Shown in pieces: positions 1-8,537 of a stretch of 64,000 nt of DNA (position 1 is the stretch's first letter; each line of letters begins with the position of its first letter). Position numbers and translations under genes: made by a program. The notes under the pieces were generated by a model. The model made no database searches and was not told where the DNA came from. It saw only the letters and a program-made list of their open reading frames with translations. The stretch is from contig CAMKAJ010000003.1 of NCBI GenBank assembly GCA_946410455.1, forward strand, positions 42,904 to 106,903, read 5' to 3'. This stretch comes from an uncultured Bacteroidales bacterium (GTDB lineage Bacteria; Bacteroidota; Bacteroidia; Bacteroidales; UBA932).

Positions 1-2111
1 GCGAGAAGAACAGCGACGAAAAGTATCCCGTTCTTTGGTCGGAAACAGACAAGAGCGTCGGATATGTTTTAACTACAGATACAACAGTCAAGAGCGCAGA
101 ACTCACTCCTGCCAGTGACGGTAAGTCTGCTCATATTTTTGTGGATGGCCTTGCCAGCGCAACGTCCTACCAGTTCATATTCGTGAGCCCCGAGGCTTCG
201 TTGAAGGGAGCCAACAAAACTAACCAGACTATACAGTTAGAAATACCTGCAGCCCAGAAATCAACCCCAGCCGGTCCCGACGAGGCTGCTCAGATGCTCT
301 ATGCTGTCTCGAGCGAAATTACCTCGCTGACTGATGAGGTCCCCGTGTCTTTTGCGCACGCGTCTGCATACTTGCACATCTTCTTCAAGAACGTAAGTCT
401 TGCTGAGGGTGCCACTCTTCAGAGTGTAATAATAGAGGCGCCGGAGGACTGTATACTTGCCGGACGCAACTATTTTCTTCCGGCAACAGGAAAATATAAC
501 GGCGAGGGAACTTCGCAGTTCAACAACGTTACTGTGAGTACTTCCACAACAGATGAGATATGGTGCGCAATTGTGCCAGCAGATCTCAGCGGCAAGAATC
601 TCAAGCTTATAATCAATACCGACAAGGGTACGCTCACAAAGACCATTACACTTCCTGCAAACGCAAGCCTTGCTTGCGGCGATGTGGCCAGTTTCTCGGT
701 GAATATGTCTGGTATAGAAACTGTTCCTCCCGTTGAGTATCAACTGATTACTTCTGAAAATGACCTTCACTGGGGCGACAAGCTCATTGTTGCTGCGGCA
801 GATGCAGATGCAGATTATGCAATGAGTACCGGACAGAATACCAATAACCGCAGTCAGGCGGGAATAAACAGAGTCGAAAATACCATTCTGGACCCTTCTT
901 CTTCTGTAGAGATTATCCAGCTGGAAGACGGAATGATTCCTGGTACCTGGGCACTCAAGGCAACTATTACCGAGGGATATCTTTATGCGGCGGGCACTGC
1001 AGCGGGTCAGAATCACCTTAAGACTAACACAGCTATTGATGCTACTGCAAGCTGGAATATTTCATTCGGAGATGTCACGGAGGCAGATAAAGAAGCACCT
1101 GATGCTACAAGGGCAATCATCCAGTCCCTTGTGACCGCAACGACCAGCAACCTGATACGCCATAATCCCGGCTACAGCATTTTCTCTGCTTATGCTAGTA
1201 GCACCACCACGAATCCGGTAAAGATTTATCGTCTCAAGGGTGACCCGGACACCACTCCCAGGTTCAAAGTGACCAATGAAAGCGGGACAACGGATGCAGT
1301 AGTTGTATCAGCAGAGGCTAGTGAAGTGCCTGTTTATGTTTTTGGTAATGTGGCATGGACTGCGTCTGTCAATGGCACCGGAGCCTCGCTTGACAAGACT
1401 TCCGGCACCGGCCCTGCAATCCTTACCCTTTCAGTTCCTAAGAACACCGGCTCATCTACCGTTGAGTATTCCGTAACAGTAAGCACCAGCGCGTCTGTAG
1501 CTACTGACTCGTACTCCATAAAGATTAATCAAAGCGCTCCGGTTTCCGGCTCAATTAAAGTCAATGATATTCTTCTTAGTGAAACATGGGAAGGAGGAAG
1601 TAAAGATGCGACACCTGAGGCATATAATAAGAGTGCCAATGCTACCACCACAGTTTACGGCGGAGCTGCGGTTAAGTACTCGCAAAATGGCACTTCTACA
1701 AAACTTTATGATGATGGTTTGGTTTATGTTCCAAGTAATTATAGCGGAACGCTTGCCAAACCGAGCAATATGATGAATCTTCTGGTTGCTAAGGGGAGCG
1801 GGTATTGGAGCATCGCTGATATCCCTTGTGCCGGAGTGAAGGCTGTCCGGGTCACTATCCACTGTAATTATGGCACAAGCTCGTATGTATCTTTGACTTC
1901 AGATACTGCTAATGTGACGGTAGGGTCGCTATCAGCTAGTAATTATACTTCCGATTGGAGCAAGAAGGTATATGTGCTTACGTATGATATTAGCTTTAGC
2001 TCCGCTTTTACCGGCAATACTTTCGACTTAAAGTTGACTAATGCCCAAAATTCAAAAGGGAATAATATCAGGGTTGGTTTCTTGGAAGTCAAGGTGACGG
2101 ATATTTACTAG
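1..2111 (+). CDS. Secreted BACON / fimbrillin-like surface protein, 5' end cut by window edge
   Basis: The reading frame is open from base 3, so the N-terminus, including any signal peptide, lies outside the window; 702 codons are visible. The first part (to about residue 250) has the alternating hydrophobic/Ser-Thr pattern of the second half of a fimbrillin-like domain. Residues about 420-515 look like a BACON domain, the beta-sandwich module common in Bacteroidota secreted carbohydrate-associated proteins (W-T-A-S followed by a G-x-G turn and a terminal I-N-Q). The last 185 residues look like a beta-rich jelly-roll. No catalytic motif is visible. A surface adhesin or glycan-binding role is inferred from domain type only. 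A GTG at 141 lies inside the frame but has no sign of being the real start. Confidence 0.7.
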   Translation, partial: EKNSDEKYPVLWSETDKSVGYVLTTDTTVKSAELTPASDGKSAHIFVDGLASATSYQFIFVSPEASLKGANKTNQTIQLEIPAAQKSTPAGPDEAAQMLYAVSSEITSLTDEVPVSFAHASAYLHIFFKNVSLAEGATLQSVIIEAPEDCILAGRNYFLPATGKYNGEGTSQFNNVTVSTSTTDEIWCAIVPADLSGKNLKLIINTDKGTLTKTITLPANASLACGDVASFSVNMSGIETVPPVEYQLITSENDLHWGDKLIVAAADADADYAMSTGQNTNNRSQAGINRVENTILDPSSSVEIIQLEDGMIPGTWALKATITEGYLYAAGTAAGQNHLKTNTAIDATASWNISFGDVTEADKEAPDATRAIIQSLVTATTSNLIRHNPGYSIFSAYASSTTTNPVKIYRLKGDPDTTPRFKVTNESGTTDAVVVSAEASEVPVYVFGNVAWTASVNGTGASLDKTSGTGPAILTLSVPKNTGSSTVEYSVTVSTSASVATDSYSIKINQSAPVSGSIKVNDILLSETWEGGSKDATPEAYNKSANATTTVYGGAAVKYSQNGTSTKLYDDGLVYVPSNYSGTLAKPSNMMNLLVAKGSGYWSIADIPCAGVKAVRVTIHCNYGTSSYVSLTSDTANVTVGSLSASNYTSDWSKKVYVLTYDISFSSAFTGNTFDLKLTNAQNSKGNNIRVGFLEVKVTDIY

Positions 2112-2165
2112 TAGTCATTGTTAACCAGTCTGTCTTGAAAAAGCATATTTACATAACCCCGTTAA

Positions 2166-2190
2166 TCAGCGTCCAGTCACTGGACGCTGA
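2166..2190. terminator. Perfect 11-bp hairpin downstream of the BACON gene
   Basis: TCAGCGTCCAG, a 3-nt loop TCA, then the exact complement CTGGACGCTGA. It lies 55 bp after the stop codon of the upstream gene. No T-run follows, so it is either a weak terminator or another small palindromic element. A second, 6-bp hairpin (TTCGCC/GGCGAA, loop GGGT) follows at 2212-2227 in the same 138-bp gap. Confidence 0.4.
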
Positions 2191-2249
2191 GGGGTGGTTT
2201 ATGATTGTTGATTCGCCGGGTGGCGAAGGCGAAGCAGGTTTTATAGAGT

Positions 2250-5200
2250 ATGGTGATGAGTATGAGATATAGCTTATTCCTTTCGCTTTTCGCCATGGGG
2301 GTGCTTTGCTCTTGCTCTCTAGAATTGGAGCAGGATGGGGTGCCTGGCGGCAGCGCCGCCGGTGTGCAGCTTACCATCGGCACCGATGATCCCGGAACCA
2401 GGACGTACATAGAAGAGACCGGCAGCGGTGTGGTCGCAAAGTGGAATGCAGGGGACCAGCTGGGTGTATTCTTTGACTCTTGGTCTGACGGCGCCGCCTC
2501 TCCGGACGCTACGCTCACAAACGCTGCTTCTGCCGGTAGCAAGGCCAGCTTTACCGGCTCTGCGTCGGTAAGCGAAGGCAATCATACGGTATATGCTTTT
2601 TATCCCTCCAGGGCCTTCTACGCATCGGAATCTGATTTAATCATCGACTTGGAAATTCCTTATGTGCAGTTCCCGGTGCCCGGCTCTTTTGACCCCAAAG
2701 CCGACCTGCTCGCAGGCGTTCCGCAGGATGTGCTGGTCTCCGGCTCTTCGGCTACGGTAGAAAACATGCGCTTCCGCCGCATCGGGGCCATAATCAAGCT
2801 GGTGCTTCACGATTCTACCAACGGCTCGGTGCTTTCTTCGGAGGGTATCAAGTCTGTGCGCCTGGAGTCGTCGGCAGCAGAGCTTACAGGAGCGTTCCGC
2901 TACGATTTTACCGCACAAGATGCAGCATCGCCGCAGATGGTGGCCGGCAGGGGAGACGTCACGGCAGAACTGTCCGACTCGCCTATGCCTTTCGCCGGCA
3001 ATGCCGTTTTCTTGATAGTCAATCCGGGTAAGCTGGAATCAGGTACTTCCCTCACAATCACGGTGCTGACCGAGGGACACGAGGCAGTTAAGGCAGTTAC
3101 GCTGGACAAGGATATTTTGCTTGAGAGCGGCAAGGTGACTACGCTCAACGTGAACATCAATTCCGCAGCCACTGTAACCCGAGTGTACTTTGCCGACGGC
3201 TTCGATTGGCTTTACCGCTATTTCGACACCGTTTACTCCGACGCTCACGGCAAGGCATCCGTCAACCTGCAGCCAGTAGAGACGCAGAGCACCAACACTT
3301 CTGCAACACCTCCTTACGCCCAGCCAAACATCTGGACCAAATTCAGCGACAGCATCGGCCAGGGCTTCACTGCGCATGGCTACGTAGATCTGGCTAAGGC
3401 TTCCGGCCGCGACGACAACGTCCTTTACATCCAGGAGAACTACCTCAAGTTCGGAAAGACCAACTATCACACCGGCATACAGCTGCCGGCGGTAGATTTG
3501 GGCGGTGCCTGCTCGGCTAAGCTGTCTTTCCGCTGGAGCTCTCAGGATGCAGACCAGAAGTATGTGGTTGAGGTATTGAATGGTGGCGTCTGCATGGACA
3601 CGGGAGCCCCTGTAAGTACAGAGTTCTCGCAGTCGTCAACTCTCAATTGGGAGCTCAAAGAGTTCGAGCTCGGCGGCCTGTCGAGCACCACGCGCATTTG
3701 CATCCGGCCTGCGGTCTCCAGTTATACCGCCAGCGGTAAGTACCGTTTCTTCATCGATGACGTCAAGTTGACGGAGGGCTCGGCCAGCCCCGGCCCCGTG
3801 GGCAACGTGTACGGTACGGTCACAGACAGCAACGGCAATCCATTGCCCGGCGTGGTGGTGTCCGACGGTTACGTGGTTACAACTACCGGTGCCGACGGTG
3901 GTTATGGGTTTGCCTCTGCAAAGAAGCACGGGTATGTGTTCATTAGCCAGCCCCAGGGATATGAGGTGCAAGCAGACGGCGTTTTCCCGCAATTCTGGCA
4001 GACGCTCACCGGCGATGTCTCTACTCGCGAAGAGCATAATTTCACGCTCAAGGCGGTAGATAATTCAGAATGTGTGATGCTAGTCATGGGAGACTTCCAC
4101 CTCTGCAACCGCAATGCCCTTTACGACCTTAGGCAATTCCGTTTGCAGGCAGAAGAACTCAAGGTGCAGGCGCAGATTGCAGCGGGTCAGGGCAAGAGAG
4201 TGTACTTCCTCACCCTTGGTGACATGTCCTGGGATCAGTACTGGGACTCTTCTTCCGGCTATGCAAACTGCAATTTCGACCTCTCCGAGTACAGAAAAGA
4301 GATTGCCGCCGACTTCTCCGGCTGCGATTTCCAGCTCTGGCATACAATAGGCAATCACGACTATACTTATGCAGCAAAGGGCGACTGGGACACCGCCATA
4401 CCGTACCGCAGGACTATAGGGCCCCTGTACTATTCGTTCAACGTAGCAGGGTATCATGTGGTTTCGCTGGACAATGTTATCTGTGAGAACAACGGTACCG
4501 TGAGCGGCCGCTCCAGCTATGACGACTTGTCTGATTACGTGATCGACTGGCTGAAAGCAGATCTTGCCAAAGTGAGTTCTTCTATGCCGGTGATAGTCTC
4601 TATGCACGAACCGGCCTATCTTCCGGCAGACGAGGAAGGCTATCATTATGCGTACCGTTGTGCCAGCAAATTGCGTTCTGCAGTAGGAAGCGGCCGCAAA
4701 CTGCACATATTGTCCGGCCATACGCATACGCTCAACAATGTGGAGGTAAACTCTTCGGTTTACGAACACAATGCCGGCTCGCTGTGCGCTACCTGGTGGT
4801 GGACCGGGCGGTTCAGCATTACCAAAGAGGCCTCGTGGGGGCCCGGCAGTACTCTTGTGAATACGTACAATGTGGCCAAGGACGGCACCCCGGCCGGTTA
4901 TACGGTGTACAATCTTTCCAACGGCACAATGACATGGAGATACAAGGGATTCGGGCTCGGAACGAACAGGCAGTTTAAGACTTATGACCGCAATTGCATG
5001 GACCTCTCTGCCTCAAATTGGTGCCCCAACGCTACTGCTACCCGCAAGTCCTCCTTCGAGAAGCTTGCTGCCTCTGGAGATGGCTCGTTTACCTACGTGG
5101 GTGCCCCTGACGGTACGAATATACCCAAGAACATTGTGTATATCAACGTATGGAACTACGACTCTTCCTGGAAGATATCTGTTAAAGAGGGTTCTAAGGA

Positions 5201-5444
5201 CCTCACGGTTACAAGGCTCTTCCAGGCCTACGATCCCATGCATATCGTTGCTTATCCGGCAGTGAGGTACGAGAATGGCAGCAATGCCACCGATGCGTTC
5301 ATGCCTGCTCGTACGCAGCACATTTTCCGGGTGCAGGCATCCAGCGATACTTCTACACTGGAAATCAGCGTGACCGACCGTTTCGGCAACGTGAGCACCC
5401 AGACAATGACCCGCCCCAAGGCTTTCGAGGTAGATTGGAAATAA
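2250..5444 (+). CDS. Fimbrillin-like domain / calcineurin-like metallophosphoesterase lipoprotein
   Basis: A 1064-residue predicted lipoprotein; ATGs at 2250, 2256 and 2262 are all possible starts and all keep the signal peptide ending in a lipobox (VLCSC). Order of domains: a fimbrillin-like region (about 30-300), a jelly-roll-like region (about 305-505), a short Ig/carboxypeptidase-regulatory-type module (about 510-590) typical of the N-terminal domain of Bacteroidota calcineurin-like phosphoesterases, then the catalytic domain with GDFH, GDMSWD, GNHD, MHEP and GHTH, which supply the dinuclear-metal ligands, and a C-terminal beta domain. The substrate is unknown; related enzymes are annotated as extracellular phosphodiesterases. 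Fusion of a fimbrillin-like domain to a phosphoesterase is unusual. The gene stands alone, with a manA promoter after it. Confidence 0.85.
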   Translation: MVMSMRYSLFLSLFAMGVLCSCSLELEQDGVPGGSAAGVQLTIGTDDPGTRTYIEETGSGVVAKWNAGDQLGVFFDSWSDGAASPDATLTNAASAGSKASFTGSASVSEGNHTVYAFYPSRAFYASESDLIIDLEIPYVQFPVPGSFDPKADLLAGVPQDVLVSGSSATVENMRFRRIGAIIKLVLHDSTNGSVLSSEGIKSVRLESSAAELTGAFRYDFTAQDAASPQMVAGRGDVTAELSDSPMPFAGNAVFLIVNPGKLESGTSLTITVLTEGHEAVKAVTLDKDILLESGKVTTLNVNINSAATVTRVYFADGFDWLYRYFDTVYSDAHGKASVNLQPVETQSTNTSATPPYAQPNIWTKFSDSIGQGFTAHGYVDLAKASGRDDNVLYIQENYLKFGKTNYHTGIQLPAVDLGGACSAKLSFRWSSQDADQKYVVEVLNGGVCMDTGAPVSTEFSQSSTLNWELKEFELGGLSSTTRICIRPAVSSYTASGKYRFFIDDVKLTEGSASPGPVGNVYGTVTDSNGNPLPGVVVSDGYVVTTTGADGGYGFASAKKHGYVFISQPQGYEVQADGVFPQFWQTLTGDVSTREEHNFTLKAVDNSECVMLVMGDFHLCNRNALYDLRQFRLQAEELKVQAQIAAGQGKRVYFLTLGDMSWDQYWDSSSGYANCNFDLSEYRKEIAADFSGCDFQLWHTIGNHDYTYAAKGDWDTAIPYRRTIGPLYYSFNVAGYHVVSLDNVICENNGTVSGRSSYDDLSDYVIDWLKADLAKVSSSMPVIVSMHEPAYLPADEEGYHYAYRCASKLRSAVGSGRKLHILSGHTHTLNNVEVNSSVYEHNAGSLCATWWWTGRFSITKEASWGPGSTLVNTYNVAKDGTPAGYTVYNLSNGTMTWRYKGFGLGTNRQFKTYDRNCMDLSASNWCPNATATRKSSFEKLAASGDGSFTYVGAPDGTNIPKNIVYINVWNYDSSWKISVKEGSKDLTVTRLFQAYDPMHIVAYPAVRYENGSNATDAFMPARTQHIFRVQASSDTSTLEISVTDRFGNVSTQTMTRPKAFEVDWK

Positions 5445-5489
5445 AGAATACGCAGCGACTTAAGCGTACGGATTCTAATTCTTTTTCTG

Positions 5490-5497
5490 TACATTTG
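5490..5497 (+). promoter_or_regulatory. Putative Bacteroidota -7 promoter box for manA
   Basis: TACATTTG matches the Bacteroidota -7 consensus TAnnTTTG and lies 23 bp before the manA start. No clear -33 TTTG box is visible at the right distance. Confidence 0.5.
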
Positions 5498-5520
5498 CAA
5501 GTTAATATATAAGTGCACAG

Positions 5521-6432
5521 ATGTACAGACTGGAACCAATATTGCGCCCCATGGTTTGGGGGAGTGAGCTGTGGGTGCTTTCGGGCTATCCCGAGAGGCT
5601 TTCGACGGTTGCTGACGGGCCCTGCAAGGGGCTTACCATCAATGAGTTGATTGCAAAGGAGAAGGAGCGCCTCGTGGGCTCCAAGGTGTATGCCGAATTT
5701 GGCGATGAGTTCCCTCTGCTGGTGAAGTTCCTGGATGTGCACGATGCGCTGAGCATCCAGGTGCACCCTTCCGAGGAGTTCGCGCAGGAGCGCCAGGGGC
5801 TGCACGGCAAAACCGAGATGTGGTATGTGATCCGGGCCGAGGAAGGCACCGAGCTCATGGCCGGCTTCTCCCGGGAAATCACGCCCGAAGAATATGTGCG
5901 CAGGGTGTCCGACGGCACGATAACAGACGTCATCGCACATCATAAGGTAAAGGCGGGTGATGTTTTCTTCATCCCTACCGGGCGCGTCCATGCTCTGCTG
6001 AAAGGCAGCTATATTGCTGAGATTCAGCAGACTTCCGATTCTACCTACCGTATCTGGGACTACAATCGCCCCGGCCTGGATGGCAAGCTACGCCCCCTTC
6101 ATACCGAGCTGGCAAAGGAAGCCCTTGATTACAAGGTCTATCCCGATTACCGCACCCACTACGAAGCGAGCAAAGACGCAGACGTACAGCTTGTTAGCTG
6201 CAAGTACTTCACTACTTCGGTAATCGATCTGCAGAAGCCTTTCTGCAAAGACCTCAGCCAGATAGACAGCTTCCTAATCGTGATGTGCCTGGAGGGTTCC
6301 GCAACTCTTGAGACGCAAGACTGCACAGAGCAGATTGCCGCCGATGAGTGCATTCTGGTACCTGCCAGCGCAGACAAAATAGAATTCCTGCCCGGCTCCG
6401 AGGGCTTCAAAGCCCTGCTGAGCCACGTATAG
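5521..6432 (+). CDS. manA: Mannose-6-phosphate isomerase, class I
   Basis: A cytoplasmic zinc enzyme interconverting mannose 6-phosphate and fructose 6-phosphate, linking mannose use and GDP-mannose supply to glycolysis. The 303-residue protein is the short class I form common in Bacteroidota and Firmicutes. Zinc-site residues are visible: Q80 and H82 in the IQVHP motif, E99 in KTEMWYV and H157 in TGRVHAL; a conserved IWDYNR motif follows. A good -7 box lies just upstream. The stop is followed by rnr after 5 bp, suggesting co-transcription with rnr, the M28 peptidase and dapF. Confidence 0.95.
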   Translation: MYRLEPILRPMVWGSELWVLSGYPERLSTVADGPCKGLTINELIAKEKERLVGSKVYAEFGDEFPLLVKFLDVHDALSIQVHPSEEFAQERQGLHGKTEMWYVIRAEEGTELMAGFSREITPEEYVRRVSDGTITDVIAHHKVKAGDVFFIPTGRVHALLKGSYIAEIQQTSDSTYRIWDYNRPGLDGKLRPLHTELAKEALDYKVYPDYRTHYEASKDADVQLVSCKYFTTSVIDLQKPFCKDLSQIDSFLIVMCLEGSATLETQDCTEQIAADECILVPASADKIEFLPGSEGFKALLSHV

Positions 6433-6437
6433 AGAAC

Positions 6438-8537
6438 ATGAAGAGAAAGAAACAGCAGAAGCAGCAAAAATCAAAGCATCAGGCCCGCAGGCCTGTGCAG
6501 CAATTAGTTGGCCGTGCGCAGATGACCCGCGAGGGTTTTATCTTCGTGATTGTTGAGGGTCAGGAAGACGACATTTACGTCAAAGCATCCCGTACCCGCC
6601 ACGCCCTGAACGGCGACATAGTGAGGGTGGCCGTGTCCCGACACAACGTAAAGGGCAAGCGCCTTGAGGGCGAAGTGGTTGAGATTCTGGAACATAGCAA
6701 GGCACCCTTCGTGGGCTATATGCACTATGTCGGGGCCCAGGCCTGGGTACTCATGCAGAGCAAGAACATGCCCTACGACATTGCAGTGGACGCCGAGCAG
6801 GCCCGCAGCATGGGGGCGCAGGCCGGCATGAAAGTGGCGGCTGTGGTAGATGGCTGGAAGCGTGGCGAGGCATGCCCCTTCGGCCATATCTCCGACGTGC
6901 TCGGGACTCCCGGCGACAACGATACCGAGATGCACGCCATACTTACGGAGTTCAACTTGCCTTACCGATTCAGCAGTGAGGTAGAGAACGCCGCCGACAA
7001 GATTCCCGACGAGATTACCGCCGAGGAACTCAAGGGCCGCAAGGACTTCCGCAGCGTGCTCACCTTCACTATCGACCCCGCCGACGCAAAGGATTTCGAC
7101 GATGCCCTGTCGTTCCGCAAGCTTCAGAACGGTAATTACGAGGTGGGCGTGCACATCGCAGACGTGTCGCATTATGTGAAGCCGGGCGGCCCCGTGAACG
7201 CCGAGGCGCGTGAGCGTGGAACTTCCGTGTATCTGGTAGACCGCACCGTGCCCATGCTGCCCGAGAAGCTTTGCAACAAGCTCTGCTCGCTGCGGCAAGA
7301 TGAAGACAAGCTCACGTTCTCCGTGGTCTTCGAGCTCGGTCCCAAGGGGGCGGTGAAGTCCCGCTGGTTCGGCCGCACGGTCATCCGCTCCGACCGCCGC
7401 ATGGACTACGGCCAGGCGCAGGCAATCATAGAGAATCCCCCCGCAGAAGGGGAGCGCAGCCCGTTGGAGGAGGCAATCCTCACGCTTAACCGCCTTGCCC
7501 GGCAGCTTCGCGACGCCCGCTTCCGTGCCGGTGCCATCAATTTCGACCGCCCCGAGATGAAGGTGGAGGTGGACGAGAACGGCAAGCCCCTGCGGGTGTA
7601 CCAGAAGCGTGCGCAGGAGGCAAACAACCTCATAGAGGAGTTCATGCTGCTGGCCAATCGCAGTGTGGCGGAGTTTGTGGCCACAGGCGGCAAGATGAAC
7701 GGAGTGGCGATGAAGAGCGCAAAGACCTTCGTTTACCGCGTGCACGGTGAGCCCAATTACGAGAAGCTTGAGGGGCTGCGCGGCTTCGCTTCCAACTTCG
7801 GCTACAAGATGGCGGAGGCCACCAACGGCAAGGGAGCTGCCCGCTCGCTGCGGGAGCTGCTCGCAGCCGCCCAGGGCAAGCCGGAATACGACGCCTTCGA
7901 GAATATCGCCCTGCGCTCCATGGCCAAGGCCGTTTACAGCACCGACAATATTGGCCACTACGGCCTCGCATTCCCGTTCTATACGCACTTCACCTCGCCC
8001 ATCCGCCGCTACCCCGACCTTATGGTGCACCGACTGCTGGGCAGCTACCTGCGCGGCGGCAACTCAGAAGACAAGAGTAAGTTCGAAAGGGAATGCGTGC
8101 ATGCCTCCGAGCGTGAGCTCGTGGCCGCCGACGCCGAGCGTACCAGCGTGAAATACAAGCTGGTAGAGTACATGCAAGATAAGGTGGGCATGGAGTTCGA
8201 CGGTGCCGTTTCGGGTATCACCGAATGGGGAATGTACGTAGAACTTGAAGAAACGCACATCGAGGGGATGGTGCCGCTGCGCGAGATGCTCTCCGATTTC
8301 TACGAATTCGACGAAGGGCATTATCGCCTTGTGGGCCGCCGCACCAGGCGCGAGTATCGCCTCGGAGACCGGGTACGAATCAAAGTTGCCGGGGCAAATC
8401 TGGAACATCGTCAACTCGATTTTGAACTTATAGAAAATGAAGAAGACTATTCTCTCGATCCTGCCGCTGCTCCTCGCCGCACTCCTGCTCCACGAGGTAA
8501 ACGCAGCCGCTCAGTCTCGAAAAGAAAGACTCGCTGA
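6438..8537 (+). CDS. rnr: Ribonuclease R
   Basis: A 3'-to-5' exoribonuclease of the RNase II/RNB family that degrades structured RNA and takes part in rRNA and mRNA quality control. The start is set at the ATG at 6438 (M-K-R-K-K-Q-Q), 5 bp after manA; an upstream in-frame ATG at 6348 would lie inside manA. From there 699 residues: a basic Gln/Lys-rich N-terminus, OB/cold-shock domains, the RNB catalytic core with the DPADAKDFDDALS motif holding the metal-binding aspartates, and a C-terminal S1 domain (about 575-660). The tail is basic (K-R-S-R-S-V-S-K-R-K). Its last 101 bases also encode, in another frame, the signal peptide of the next gene. Confidence 0.95.
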   Translation: MKRKKQQKQQKSKHQARRPVQQLVGRAQMTREGFIFVIVEGQEDDIYVKASRTRHALNGDIVRVAVSRHNVKGKRLEGEVVEILEHSKAPFVGYMHYVGAQAWVLMQSKNMPYDIAVDAEQARSMGAQAGMKVAAVVDGWKRGEACPFGHISDVLGTPGDNDTEMHAILTEFNLPYRFSSEVENAADKIPDEITAEELKGRKDFRSVLTFTIDPADAKDFDDALSFRKLQNGNYEVGVHIADVSHYVKPGGPVNAEARERGTSVYLVDRTVPMLPEKLCNKLCSLRQDEDKLTFSVVFELGPKGAVKSRWFGRTVIRSDRRMDYGQAQAIIENPPAEGERSPLEEAILTLNRLARQLRDARFRAGAINFDRPEMKVEVDENGKPLRVYQKRAQEANNLIEEFMLLANRSVAEFVATGGKMNGVAMKSAKTFVYRVHGEPNYEKLEGLRGFASNFGYKMAEATNGKGAARSLRELLAAAQGKPEYDAFENIALRSMAKAVYSTDNIGHYGLAFPFYTHFTSPIRRYPDLMVHRLLGSYLRGGNSEDKSKFERECVHASERELVAADAERTSVKYKLVEYMQDKVGMEFDGAVSGITEWGMYVELEETHIEGMVPLREMLSDFYEFDEGHYRLVGRRTRREYRLGDRVRIKVAGANLEHRQLDFELIENEEDYSLDPAAAPRRTPAPRGKRSRSVSKRKTR

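Noticed and set aside
261..1016. Long open frame on the minus strand opposite the BACON gene
   Set aside because: Antisense shadow of a well-supported plus-strand protein; no signal, motif or promoter.
2212..2227. Short hairpin TTCGCC/GGCGAA before the phosphoesterase gene
   Set aside because: Only 6 bp with no copies noticed elsewhere; too weak to list as a separate feature.
6504..8030. 508-codon open frame opposite rnr
   Set aside because: His/Leu/Val-rich composition typical of the antisense of a GC-rich gene; rnr is unambiguous.
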